The position numbers and the translations under genes were made by a program. A stretch of DNA of 14,328 nucleotides from Bizionia sp. (GTDB taxonomy: Bacteria > Bacteroidota > Bacteroidia > Flavobacteriales > Flavobacteriaceae): NCBI GenBank assembly GCA_018067115.1, contig JAGPVI010000319.1, positions 1 to 14,328 of the forward strand. Reading direction: 5' to 3'. Of this stretch, positions 1-8,900 are shown piece after piece. Numbering within the stretch: position 1 is the stretch's first letter; every line of letters starts with the position of its first letter. The notes beneath the pieces are model-generated. The model was not told the DNA's origin. It saw only the letters and a program-made list of their open reading frames with translations, and did not search any database.

Positions 1-2666
1 TTTTCAGAATTTATCCAATTTGTAGGGTTTATCGTTAGCGTTTGGCTTAACCTATTTTGATGCGTTTTTATAAAAACCTGATTAGGTAATAGCACGCGAA
101 TATAACTGCCTTGATCTTGAAATTGTGCGATTTCAAATTCTTCAATTTCTTGAATACCATTACCGTTATAATCTATCCACGTGTATGCACCTTGACCGGG
201 TTCAACTTCTACATACGTAAAATCTTGCTGCGGTAGTGTTCCAGAATTAGTTTCGAAAACCGTATTCCATTGTATTAAGTTGCTTAAAAACTGCTGGTTA
301 TATTGCAATCTCGAGTTAAGAGATTGCTCTTTGCCTTTTGTAGAATCTTCGTTTTTTAAGGTCCTATAATTTACGTACAGCGCTAAGTTGGTACGCTCGT
401 TTTTTATGAGTCTAGAATCTAAATAATAGGTGTTCGAGGTATTTACTTTATGTAAAGTGTTGTCTCTTAAACTATCGTTTACACGGTATTTATAACCTAT
501 TTCTGCAAATATGCCGGTACTATCGCCAATTCCTGTAAACACTTCTGCCGATTTGTATTTTTGTGAAATTTCTGTAAGTTGTTGTGTGATTTTGTTCTCT
601 TGTTGATTGTTTTCTGTGGCTAACTTTGTGCCTAACCACGCTTTTTTTAAATCGTAGCGAAAAGTATTATAAGATCTAAAAAAGGTCGAGTTGTTTACGA
701 ATGAATTTGCAGATAAATAACTGGTGTTTGTCGCCAAGGTAAAACGATTTAAAAACAATCGGGCAGAAGCTATATGACGGTTTCCATTAAATCCTTCAGA
801 ATAATTTAAATGCTCAAAACGATAGCTTGCCAATCCTTTTTTATGATGAAATGCTTTAAACCCACCTGTTAATAGCGCTTGGTTTCCTAATTCGTTAATA
901 AGTTGGTTCCCACTTGTAGAGGGCGATAAATTCCAATCGCGATTAAATTCTGGGTTGTAGAGTCCTTCAATATTTCTAAAGTTTTCATTAATATAATCAG
1001 TATCAAAAACAGCATTTACATTCCATAAACTATCGTTTTTAATCAGGGCTTGTTCTACTGTAACTTTTGCGGCGTACCCATCGTTATTAGTATCATCTAA
1101 ATCCGAAAACAAGTTTAAATCATTTTTACTACCTGCAACTTCAAAATTCACGGTTGTTTTTTCTGTTGGTGTATAGCTTCCGTTTACTACAGCAATTTGT
1201 AATTTTGTAGGTGAAACTAATTGTACAACGGGCTCAAAACTACCTTGCGGTACTCCTAAAACTGGTGCGATATATTCGTAAATAACATTTATGGCGTTGG
1301 TGTTACTAATTATATAGTTTCCTTGGTTTTGGCCAACATTAGTAAATTTAACGTTAAATAAAGTGTCTTCGGGATTATTAGAAAACACAAAAGCTTCCAC
1401 ACCAGTAATGATTTCTTTTTTATATAAAATCCGATTTTCATTAAAGGCTTCTTCAATGCTAGATGGTGCAACCATTTGCGATCTGTCGTCGCCGGCAGCG
1501 CTAAGTACTTCAACTTGCTCTGGCGATAAGTTTTGTTGCAAGGGGTTGTTTTTAGAGTCGTTCTCGGAATATACAGATACGCCAAATTTTAGTTTTTCAC
1601 TTTCAAAATTTCCGCCTCCGTAGGCTACTAAGCGTGAGTAGTTGCGCTCGCTATATTGGTAGTCGACGCGAATTCGCATTTCGGAGGTGATTGGGAATGT
1701 AGAATTAAAAATAATTTCTCCAGCATTATAATCAATAATATAATCTTCACTTTCTCCGCGGTCTAGAGCTATTCCATTAACATAAACGGTTTCACTTCCA
1801 GAAACGATTAGCACGAAAAGTTCGCCATTTTGACCTTGCAATTTATAGGGGCCTTGGTTTCCTTCTTGTGCGGTAAATTGGCTCGAGGTAAATTGGCCGC
1901 GTACCAATGCCCCGGCGGCAAAAAGATTGGTTTGCGCGTCGTGGTCTCCTAGTGTAGCGCGTAGAGATAACCCTTGTACGCGTTTTGAAAAATTAGCAAA
2001 ATAAGAGGTCTTATTTTCTAAGTCAATATCCCCAGCGCGAATAGACCATTTATCGCTAAAGAGTTCAATAAATACTTGATCGAATTCATCAAGTTTTTGC
2101 GAATAGCCGCTTTCTTGTAATGGAATATTTGCGTCTTGAATGGAGGCACGAAGAGATACTTTATCGTTAAGCTTACCTGTAATTTGTAAATCTAACTCAC
2201 TGTTTAAAACCGAATTCTGATTGTTTCCAATAGTAACACCGCGCGAAATACTTCCTGAGGTTGTTAAACCATCAAAAGGAGTGAATGTATCTACAGTATT
2301 GGGTTGCGAGATTTTGTACATTTTATTTATGTTATCGGTATTCTCTACAATAACAGATTCGTCAAATAACTGATAGGTTTTGGTAAGAAACTGGGGGTAA
2401 TTAATGTAGTTAATAATAATAGAATCGGTAGCAATTGGTTTTTTAAACGTTATGGTAGCTTTCGAGAAATCTATATCGTAAAACGTGGAGTCTATAAGTG
2501 TATTGTTTTTTAATTTTAGAACAAAATAAGAGGGATTAATACTTACGGTGTCAATTGTAATCTCTTTTTCTAAGGCTACAGTTTTACTTCTATGGTTTGG
2601 GTTTTGTTCTTGCCCAATGGCAAAAACTCCCAGAAGTAAAAAAGAAAGAGTAACAAATAATTTCAT
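1..2666 (-). CDS. Large predicted outer-membrane protein, function unknown (3' end missing)
   Basis: Reading the minus strand from the ATG at 2666 gives 888 codons without a stop up to the left edge, so the C-terminus is missing. Residues 1-18 look like a Sec signal peptide (MKLFVTLSFLLLGVFAIG, then Gln). Residues ~138-240 form a strand-rich core containing SISRGVTIGNNQNS, RASIQDANIPLQ and WSIRAGDIDL. Around 296-321 is a VNG..L.RG...DYIIDYNAGEI motif that I associate with large, uncharacterised Bacteroidota surface proteins. The rest, up to about residue 810, is rich in short alternating polar/aromatic strands, as in a big beta-barrel. Residues 832-843 (DYNGNGIQEIEE) fit the 12-residue EF-hand calcium loop exactly (D1, N3, N5, G6, E12). 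I do not recognise a named family. SprA-like or other large barrels are possible relatives. The gene is divergent from xth with a 124-base gap. The reading frame is sure; the location is inferred. Confidence 0.85.
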   Translation of the reverse strand, partial: MKLFVTLSFLLLGVFAIGQEQNPNHRSKTVALEKEITIDTVSINPSYFVLKLKNNTLIDSTFYDIDFSKATITFKKPIATDSIIINYINYPQFLTKTYQLFDESVIVENTDNINKMYKISQPNTVDTFTPFDGLTTSGSISRGVTIGNNQNSVLNSELDLQITGKLNDKVSLRASIQDANIPLQESGYSQKLDEFDQVFIELFSDKWSIRAGDIDLENKTSYFANFSKRVQGLSLRATLGDHDAQTNLFAAGALVRGQFTSSQFTAQEGNQGPYKLQGQNGELFVLIVSGSETVYVNGIALDRGESEDYIIDYNAGEIIFNSTFPITSEMRIRVDYQYSERNYSRLVAYGGGNFESEKLKFGVSVYSENDSKNNPLQQNLSPEQVEVLSAAGDDRSQMVAPSSIEEAFNENRILYKKEIITGVEAFVFSNNPEDTLFNVKFTNVGQNQGNYIISNTNAINVIYEYIAPVLGVPQGSFEPVVQLVSPTKLQIAVVNGSYTPTEKTTVNFEVAGSKNDLNLFSDLDDTNNDGYAAKVTVEQALIKNDSLWNVNAVFDTDYINENFRNIEGLYNPEFNRDWNLSPSTSGNQLINELGNQALLTGGFKAFHHKKGLASYRFEHLNYSEGFNGNRHIASARLFLNRFTLATNTSYLSANSFVNNSTFFRSYNTFRYDLKKAWLGTKLATENNQQENKITQQLTEISQKYKSAEVFTGIGDSTGIFAEIGYKYRVNDSLRDNTLHKVNTSNTYYLDSRLIKNERTNLALYVNYRTLKNEDSTKGKEQSLNSRLQYNQQFLSNLIQWNTVFETNSGTLPQQDFTYVEVEPGQGAYTWIDYNGNGIQEIEEFEIAQFQDQGSYIRVLLPNQVFIKTHQNRLSQTLTINPTNWINSE

Positions 2667-2690
2667 ATACTAGTATAAACTAAAAACACG

Positions 2691-2698
2691 CAAATATA
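2691..2698 (-). promoter_or_regulatory. Putative -7 box for the minus-strand outer-membrane protein gene
   Basis: The minus strand reads TATATTTG here, a perfect match to the Bacteroidota -7 consensus TAnnTTTG. It lies 24 bases before the ATG at 2666, which would give a short leader. I see no clear -33 TTG at the usual distance, so the call rests on the -7 box and its position alone. Confidence 0.4.
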
Positions 2699-2760
2699 TT
2701 TTGTTTATAGTTTTTGGTTAAAACATACTTAAATAGATAGTGTAAAAGTAACTCATTATT

Positions 2761-2768
2761 TATTTTAG
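2761..2768 (+). promoter_or_regulatory. Putative -7 box for the xth / lipoprotein unit
   Basis: TATTTTAG matches TAnnTTTG except for one base (A for T at position 7) and lies 22 bases before the xth ATG. No good -33 TTG is seen at 17-23 bases upstream. The same variant recurs near the right end of the window (14257-14264), which slightly strengthens the idea that TAnnTTAG is used here. Confidence 0.3.
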
Positions 2769-2790
2769 CGGAAATAACTTCAACTTTACA

Positions 2791-3550
2791 ATGAAAATAA
2801 TCTCATACAACGTAAACGGAATACGTGCAGCACTAAATAAAGGATTTATAGAATGGCTTAAAAGTGCCGACCCAGATGTTATTTGCCTGCAAGAAATTAA
2901 GGCTATGGAAGAGCAATTAGATTTGTCTCTATTTGAAGATGCTGGTTATAAATACAATTATTGGTACAGTGCACAAAAAAAAGGATATAGCGGCGTTGCT
3001 ATTTTAAGTAAAACTAAGCCCAACCACGTAGAATATGGAACGGGAATAGAATCTATGGATTTTGAAGGTAGAAATATCCGTGCCGATTTTGACAATGTAT
3101 CTGTTATGAGTATGTATTTGCCATCTGGTACAAACCAACTACGACTGTCTTATAAATTTGAATATATGAATATGATTCAAGAATATATCTCTCAGTTACG
3201 AATAGAGTATCCTAGATTTGGTTGTTTGCGGAGACTATAATATATGTCACGAAGAAATAGATATTCACAATCCGAAAATGAAAAATGTTTCAGGTTTTTT
3301 ACCAGAAGAACGCCAGTGGTTAGGAGAATTTATAGACTCAGGATTAATTGATTCATTTAGATATTTACATCCTGAATTACAGCAATATAGCTGGTGGAGT
3401 TACCGTGCTAATTCGCGTGCTAACAATAAGGGATGGCGATTAGATTATGCAATGGTTACAGCACCGTTACAAGAAAAGATAAAAAGAGCCGTTATACTTA
3501 GTGAAGCTAAACATAGCGACCACTGTCCTATATTATTAGAGTTAGAATAA
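2791..3550 (+). pseudogene. xth: Exodeoxyribonuclease III (AP endonuclease), frameshifted
   Basis: This is an ExoIII-type AP endonuclease / 3'-5' exonuclease of base-excision repair (endonuclease/exonuclease/phosphatase fold), split over two frames. The first frame (2791-3240) carries the N-terminal half: SYNVNGIRA with metal ligand Asn7, and LQEIK with Glu35. It ends in an off-frame tail after about residue 142. The second frame, readable from about 3218, carries CGDYNI (Asp148, Asn150), GWRLDY (Asp218) and the terminal SDHCP (Asp243, His244), numbered on the repaired protein. Removing one T from TTT at 3217-3219 restores ...EYPRLVVCGDYN... and gives 252 residues, the usual size for flavobacterial ExoIII. 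Everything except the frame is intact, so this is either a very recent mutation or a sequencing/assembly error. As written, the first product lacks half the active site. The OmpA-like lipoprotein gene follows after 24 bases and is probably co-transcribed. Confidence 0.9.
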
Positions 3551-3574
3551 TAAAACCCAATTTATATTATAAAA

Positions 3575-4531
3575 ATGAAAAAAATCCTTGTTTTATCATT
3601 AGTATTTGCTGCTTTAACAGCTTGTGTATCTCCTAAAGTTTATAAAGATTTAGAAGATAAGTATGCGACTTTAAAAAAAGAAAATCGTACGCTGCAAGAC
3701 GAAAATAACGACTTGCTAACAGCAAAAAATCAAGCATCAACTGCTTTAGAAGCCCTTAAATTGCAATATAACGATGCGGTTCAAAACCGCGACCAATTGC
3801 AAAGCGATTACGACGCTACAAAAACAAGTTACGAAAACCTAAAAGCATCGTACGATGCTTTAGACGCCAATAGTTCGTCTGCAATTGCCGCCAATTCTAA
3901 AAAAAATAGAGAGTTATTAGCACAATTGGAAGCTAAGGAACAGGCTTTATTTGCAGAAAATCAAAGATTGGAGGCTTTAAAAAAGCAATTGGAATCTCGC
4001 TCTCAACGCGTAGCAGAATTAGAAAGTGTTATCGCATCTAAAGAAGCAGAAATGACCAATTTAAAAAACGCTGTGTCTCGTGCGCTAACCGATTTTGAAG
4101 GTAAAGGACTAACGATCGAACAACGCAATGGAAAAGTGTATGTGTCTATGGAAAATAAATTATTATTTAACTCAGGGAGCTGGTCTGTTGGTGCCGAAGG
4201 TCGTAAAGCCGTGAAGCAATTAGGGACCGTTTTGGCCGATAATCCAGAAATTGCTGTGCTAATAGAAGGTCATACCGATAATACACCGTTTAGAAAAACA
4301 GCTCAAATAGATAACAACTGGGATTTATCGACGAAAAGAGCAACGGCAATTGTAAATATTTTACAAGAAAATAGTGCTATACAGCCAGAAAATTTAACAG
4401 CTGCAGGTCGAGGAGAATATGCGCCAATTGGCAGTAATACCACAACCGAAGGGAAAGCAAAAAACAGGAGAATTGAAGTGATCTTAACACCTAAATTAGA
4501 TGAGCTTTCTAGATTGTTAAACGATATTTAA
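3575..4531 (+). CDS. OmpA-family lipoprotein with long coiled coil
   Basis: A 318-residue predicted outer-membrane lipoprotein that binds peptidoglycan. The signal peptide ends in a lipobox LTAC, with acylated Cys17. Residues ~22-170 are highly charged heptad-type sequence (KKENRTLQDENNDL, ESRSQRVAELES), predicted to form a long coiled coil reaching into the periplasm. Residues ~195-312 are an OmpA/MotB-type C-terminal domain: LLFNSGSWSV, then IEGHTDNTPF, DLSTKRA, AGRGEYAP and KNRRIEV. Asp235 and Arg255 correspond to the residues that hold diaminopimelate in the OmpA family. The spacing between them is five residues longer than in classical OmpA, as in the variant with an insert after HTDN. 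The role is probably tethering the outer membrane to the cell wall. It lies 24 bases after xth, with no promoter of its own seen, and is followed by a terminator at 4641-4677. The function is inferred from the domains. Confidence 0.9.
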   Translation: MKKILVLSLVFAALTACVSPKVYKDLEDKYATLKKENRTLQDENNDLLTAKNQASTALEALKLQYNDAVQNRDQLQSDYDATKTSYENLKASYDALDANSSSAIAANSKKNRELLAQLEAKEQALFAENQRLEALKKQLESRSQRVAELESVIASKEAEMTNLKNAVSRALTDFEGKGLTIEQRNGKVYVSMENKLLFNSGSWSVGAEGRKAVKQLGTVLADNPEIAVLIEGHTDNTPFRKTAQIDNNWDLSTKRATAIVNILQENSAIQPENLTAAGRGEYAPIGSNTTTEGKAKNRRIEVILTPKLDELSRLLNDI

Positions 4532-4534
4532 TTG

Positions 4535-4622
4535 TAGGGCGTTACCCTATCGGGTCAGGCTTTCGCAAGTCGCTTCCCTTTAAAAGTCGGGAGAGCTCCA
4601 ACAATTGCTCTATCCTTAACGC
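4535..4622. repeat. Repeat-like intergenic element with inverted ends
   Basis: This 88-base stretch starts just after the lipoprotein stop. It opens with a small hairpin (TAGGG-CGTTA-CCCTA, 4535-4549) and is bounded by the inverted hexamers GCGTTA (4539-4544) and TAACGC (4617-4622), with AATT just outside both ends. Its base composition (TATCGGGTCAGGCTTTCGC) is richer in G and C than the surroundings. From memory it resembles a short non-coding repeat scattered between genes in many Bacteroidota genomes (GGGCGT..CCC...CGGGTC.GGCTTTC...TAACGC), but I cannot verify the copy number here. It does not look coding in any frame. Confidence 0.5.
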
Positions 4623-4640
4623 AATTCTTAACACAGATTT

Positions 4641-4677
4641 AGACCTTCCATTCTTAAAAAAATGAAAGGTCTTTTTT
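4641..4677 (+). terminator. Rho-independent terminator after the OmpA lipoprotein gene
   Basis: AGACCTTCCATT (4641-4652) pairs with AATGAAAGGTCT (4661-4672) with a single C-A mismatch. The 8-base loop is A-rich, and TTTTTT follows immediately (4672-4677). It closes the xth-lipoprotein unit, and it makes the ATG at 4662 inside its right arm an unlikely start for the next gene. Confidence 0.8.
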
Positions 4678-4697
4678 ATATTTATAAAAAACTAGAA

Positions 4698-5735
4698 ATG
4701 AAATATACAACACTACCAAACACCAACATAAAAGTAAGTAAACTGTGTTTAGGGTCTATGACCTGGGGAAACCAGAATACAGAAGCCGAAGGCCATAAAC
4801 AATTAGACTATGCTCTAGACCACGGAATTAATTTTATAGACACCGCCGAAATGTACCCAATACCGGCATCGCCAGAAACTCAAGGACGCACCAGTAAAAT
4901 TATAGGGACATGGTTAAAGAAATCTGGACATCGGGAGAAGGTTGTGTTAGCATCAAAAATTACAGGGCCCGGAGATTATACCGCTCATATAAGGACCACG
5001 GGGTTTAGTAAGCAAAGCATTCATGAAGCTGTGGACAACGAGTTGCAAAGATTGCAAACCAGCCATATCGATTTATTTCAATTGCATTGGCCAGAGCGCA
5101 CTACCAATACATTTGGTGTACGTGATTATGTTCCAAATGACGCCGATGAGTGGCAAGATAATTTTGCTGAAGTTTTAGAATCGATAAACGGTATTATTAA
5201 GGAAGGAAAAATTGGTAATTTTGGTGTGTCTAACGAAAAAGCATGGGGTACTATGCGTTATCTGCAAGAGGCTGAAAAAAGCAATGTGAAAAAACCTGTA
5301 ACCATTCAAAACCCCTATTCCTTATTAAACCGTCTTTTTGAAGGGGATTTAGCCGAAATTTCTCACCGTGAAAACATAGGCTTGTTAGCGTACTCTCCAA
5401 TGGCATTTGGTGTGTTATCAGGTAAATACCTTAAAAAAACGGATTCAGTAAACTCACGTTTAAACCTGTTTTCTCGCTATACGCGTTACAGTAGTGAGCA
5501 ATCTACAAAGGCCGTAAAAATGTATTCAGATCTAGCAGAAAAACACCAAATTTCTTTGGCACAGATGGCCTTAGCTTTTGTAACTCAGAGGCCTTTTGTG
5601 ACGAGTACAATTATTGGTGCAACAAATTTGGAGCAATTAAAGGAGAATTTAGGGTCTATAGCGCTTAATTTAAGCTCAGAAATTATTAGAGAGATTAATG
5701 CGATACATGCAGTAATTCCTAATCCTGCGCCATAA
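4698..5735 (+). CDS. tas: Aldo/keto reductase, Tas (YajO/Tas) family
   Basis: A 345-residue NADPH-dependent aldo/keto reductase predicted to reduce aldehydes or ketones in the cytosol; the physiological substrate is unknown. It follows the E. coli Tas sequence closely along its whole length: MTWGNQN, INFIDTAEMYP, PETQGRT, VVLASKITGP, IDLFQLHWPER, FGVSNE, TIQNPYSLLNR, LLAYSPMAFG, LFSRYTRYS and a terminal PNPAP. The catalytic tetrad is complete: Asp48, Tyr53, Lys87 and His130. I start the gene at the ATG at 4698 because the upstream in-frame ATG at 4662 lies inside the terminator hairpin. The 12 extra residues it would add are not family-like, whereas the 4698 start gives MKYTTLPNTNIKVSKLCLG, matching the family N-terminus and length. 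TATATTTA just upstream could be a weak -7 box. The gene stands alone and is not functionally linked to its neighbours. Confidence 0.93.
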   Translation: MKYTTLPNTNIKVSKLCLGSMTWGNQNTEAEGHKQLDYALDHGINFIDTAEMYPIPASPETQGRTSKIIGTWLKKSGHREKVVLASKITGPGDYTAHIRTTGFSKQSIHEAVDNELQRLQTSHIDLFQLHWPERTTNTFGVRDYVPNDADEWQDNFAEVLESINGIIKEGKIGNFGVSNEKAWGTMRYLQEAEKSNVKKPVTIQNPYSLLNRLFEGDLAEISHRENIGLLAYSPMAFGVLSGKYLKKTDSVNSRLNLFSRYTRYSSEQSTKAVKMYSDLAEKHQISLAQMALAFVTQRPFVTSTIIGATNLEQLKENLGSIALNLSSEIIREINAIHAVIPNPAP

Positions 5736-5804
5736 ATTTTAATCTTTATTTATGTTTTCGTTAAGAAAGCAATAACGTTAGGGTATAACTCTTAAAGAAA
5801 AGCG

Positions 5805-5822
5805 TATTTCGTCGACGAAATA
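5805..5822. promoter_or_regulatory. Perfect 18-bp palindrome upstream of the adhesin operon
   Basis: TATTTCGTCGACGAAATA is identical to its own reverse complement and centred on GTCGAC. It lies about 90 bases before the adhesin ATG at 5913 and 69 bases after the reductase stop. With no spacer loop and no T run after it, it looks more like a dimeric-regulator operator than a terminator. A cruciform or RNA hairpin role is also possible. No known regulator is recognised. Confidence 0.45.
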
Positions 5823-5874
5823 TACTGTTAATCTATAAAATAAAGTAATATATATAGGTCATAATTATTTTTTA

Positions 5875-5882
5875 TAGTTTAG
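5875..5882 (+). promoter_or_regulatory. Possible -7 box for the adhesin operon
   Basis: TAGTTTAG differs from TAnnTTTG at one base and lies 30 bases upstream of the chosen adhesin ATG. No -33 TTG stands 17-23 bases before it. It belongs to the same TAnnTTAG variant seen at 2761 and 14257. The support is weak. Confidence 0.25.
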
Positions 5883-5912
5883 GTGATTAATAAACTAAGA
5901 AAAATAGCTATA

Positions 5913-8900
5913 ATGAAAAAAATTACTCATTTATTAGCGATGTTAACCATTTTATTAGGGTTGCAAGCTAATGCACAAATTGCCACTTTTCCCTTTAATG
6001 AGGACTTTGAAGCAGGAGCTGGTGGTTGGACTGCCAATGGAGGTTCTTGGGCTCTAGGAGCACCGGCAAACACAGTTATAAATAGTGCCGACTCGGGTAC
6101 TAATGCTTGGGTTACGAATTTAACAGGTACGTATAACTCTAACGAAAACTCGTCTGTAGTTAGTCCTGTATTTGATTTCACTACTCTTGCTGCACCAGCA
6201 GTACAATTAAGTGTATGGTGGAATTCAGAATTTAGTTGGGATGGAGCTGTCTTACAATCTTCAATAGACGGCGGAGCATCATGGCAAAATGTAGGAGCTT
6301 TTGGTGATGCCAATAACTGGTATAACGATAATACTATTAATAGTAACCCTGGAGGACAACAAGAAGGTTGGACAGGTAGGGTAGGATCTGGTAACGGATC
6401 TGGTGGATGGGTTGTTGCAAGACACGCATTAATTGGATTAGCTGGAGAATCGGCAGTAACTTTACGTATAGCGTTTTCTGCAGACGGTTCGGTTAACGAT
6501 GAAGGTTTTGCTTTCGATACGGTTTCTGTATATGAAGTAACATGTCCAGAACCATTAAATCTTTCGGCTTCGAATATAACTGCAACATCAGCAAATATAG
6601 CATGGGATTTAGGTGGAGCAGAAACAGATTGGGAAGTAGTAACTCAACTGGCAGGAACAGGAGTTCCAACTGGTAATGGAGACGCTGCAACTTCAAATAC
6701 AGCTTATGTAGCATCAGGATTAACACCTGCTTCAAATTATGAAGTCTATGTAAGATCTGTTTGTGGAACAGAATTTAGCCCTTGGGTTGGTCCTTTTAAT
6801 TTTGCAACAGAATGTGTGACGTTTACAGCACCGTATACTGAAGGTTTTGAAAATGGAGGAACAATTCCTTTATGTTGGACAATGAGTGGTGGTGAAGATT
6901 GGAGTTTTAGTAATACTGGAGCTGGAAACCATATCGGTAATAACGGAACTATAACAGGGAATACTATTACTAATGGTTATTTTGCTTGGGTAGATTCTTC
7001 TGGTGAAAATGGAGCAACAACTTTAACAACTCCTTTTGTAGATGTTTCAGGATTAATTACGCCATCTATTTCATTTTACGAAATTAGTGATAACGAAGGA
7101 AATGCGAGCTCTCAGTTAGATGTTGAGGTTTGGGACGGTGCAGCTTGGAACTTAATGGGGACTTATAATACAAACACCTCAGGTTGGGAAAAGAAAGTAA
7201 TAAATATTAGCACCTTAACTATAACAGGAGATGTACAAGCTCGTTTTGTTTTTACAGAACCTACACCATCAGGATTTTATGATGATATTGCGATAGACGA
7301 TGTGACCTTCGATGAATTACCTTCTTGTGTAAATCCATCAAATTTAGGTATTGTTAATACAACCGATACAACAGCAACTATTTCTTGGGTTTCTAATGGT
7401 TTAGAGACTGATTGGGAAGTTGCAGTGCAAGCTCCAGGAACAGGTACTCCTGCAGGAAACGGAGATGCTACTGCTGTTAACCCTTACGTTGCAACAGGTT
7501 TAACACCTGCTACAAATTACGAAGCATATGTAAGATCAGACTGTAATGGAGAGTATAGCGATTGGATTGGACCTATTAATTTCGCAACAGAATGCGTTAC
7601 TTTTGTAGCACCTTATACAGAAGGTTTTGAAAATGGAGGAACTATTCCTTTATGTTGGACGATGAGTGGTGGTGAAGATTGGAATTTTGATAACGATCCA
7701 GGATTTGATCATATAGGAAACAACGGAGTTATTAATGGTGCGACAGCTACAAATGGTTATTTTGCGTGGGTAGATGCGTCAGGAACTGATGCGCCAGCAG
7801 TCTTACTATCACCTTTAGTAGATGTTTCAGGTTTAACAAATCCGGCATTATCATTTTACGAATTAAGTCATAATGAAGGAAATGCAAACTCTCAATTAGA
7901 TGTTGAGGTTTGGGATGGAGCTGCTTGGAACCTAATGGGGACTTACAATACAAACACCGCAGGGTGGGAATTAAAATACTTAGATTTAAGTGGTTTAACA
8001 ATTACTGGCGATGTACAAGCACGTTTCATTTTTTCTGAGGTAATTAGCCCAGGAGACTTTTACGATGATATCGCTATAGACGATGTAACATTTGATGAAT
8101 TACCGCCGTGTATTCAGCCAGGAGGAATTTCGGTAACAAACATTACAGGGATTTCTGCAGATGTATCTTGGATGCCAGGAGGTGGTGAAACGGCATGGGA
8201 ATATGTTGTGCAACCAGCAGGAACAGGAGTGCCAACTACAGGAACAGCTGTTACAACAACAACAGTAAGCGAAACCGGATTATCATTCCAAACAGAATAT
8301 GAGGTTTATGTAAGATCAAATTGTGGTATAGAAGGATTTAGTGCATGGTCAGGTCCTGTTAACTTTACAACAACTGTTCAATTAAACTTTACAGTTGATT
8401 GTACGGTAGGTCCTGTAAACTTTACTTACTGTTATGAAAATAACGATACCAACGTGTTTACTTTTACAAGTACAGATGGCACGCCACTTAATTTTGCAGT
8501 TAATGCAGGTACAGTAGAATCTAACTGGGATGAATTCCAAGTGTTTGATACAGATGGTACAGATTTAAACGCAGCTACACCTTATGGTAATAATGGAAAT
8601 TTGGCTGGGATTACATACGTGTCTACAGGTGATACGATTTCATTTGCAATTACGTCAGATGGGTCTACAGGATGCTCTACAGTTTCAGCTTTCGATACTT
8701 TAGACATTACAGTATCGTGTGCAACTTGTGTTAATCCAGAAGCTACCTTTATGGTAATAGATGACTGTGATAATGGTGATCAATTTTTAGTAGATGTTAA
8801 TATAACGTCTCTTGGAGATGCAACTTCTGTTTTAATTTCGGATAATCAAGGTAGTACACCAGTATCTGTTTTGGCTACAGGAATAACTCAATTTGGACCT

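Noticed and set aside
1363..1623. Plus-strand open frame of 86 codons
   Set aside because: It is antisense to the continuous 888-codon minus-strand gene and has no recognisable protein features.
3218..3550. Independent gene starting at the TTG at 3218
   Set aside because: The frame begins in the middle of the ExoIII fold and continues the upstream frame exactly, so it is the second half of xth rather than a separate gene.
4662..4697. N-terminal extension of the aldo/keto reductase from the ATG at 4662
   Set aside because: This ATG lies in the right arm of a terminator, and the added residues are not family-like. The ATG at 4698 matches the Tas N-terminus and length.
5759..5778. CGTTA/TAACG inverted repeat as a terminator for the reductase
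   Set aside because: The stem has only five pairs, a long loop and no T run after it.
5883..5912. GTG start for the adhesin
   Set aside because: It would put ten extra, largely charged residues ahead of a complete signal peptide. The ATG at 5913 gives a standard one.
5927..6313. Minus-strand open frame of 128 codons inside the adhesin
   Set aside because: It is antisense to a strongly supported gene, has odd composition and no signal, domain or promoter; the same applies to the smaller minus-strand frames at 6493-6735, 7747-8001, 10964-11152 and 12761-13016.
6543..8375. Mobile element or CRISPR explanation for the repeats
   Set aside because: The units are in-frame domain repeats with a codon-sized period, and there are no short spaced repeats or transposase motifs.
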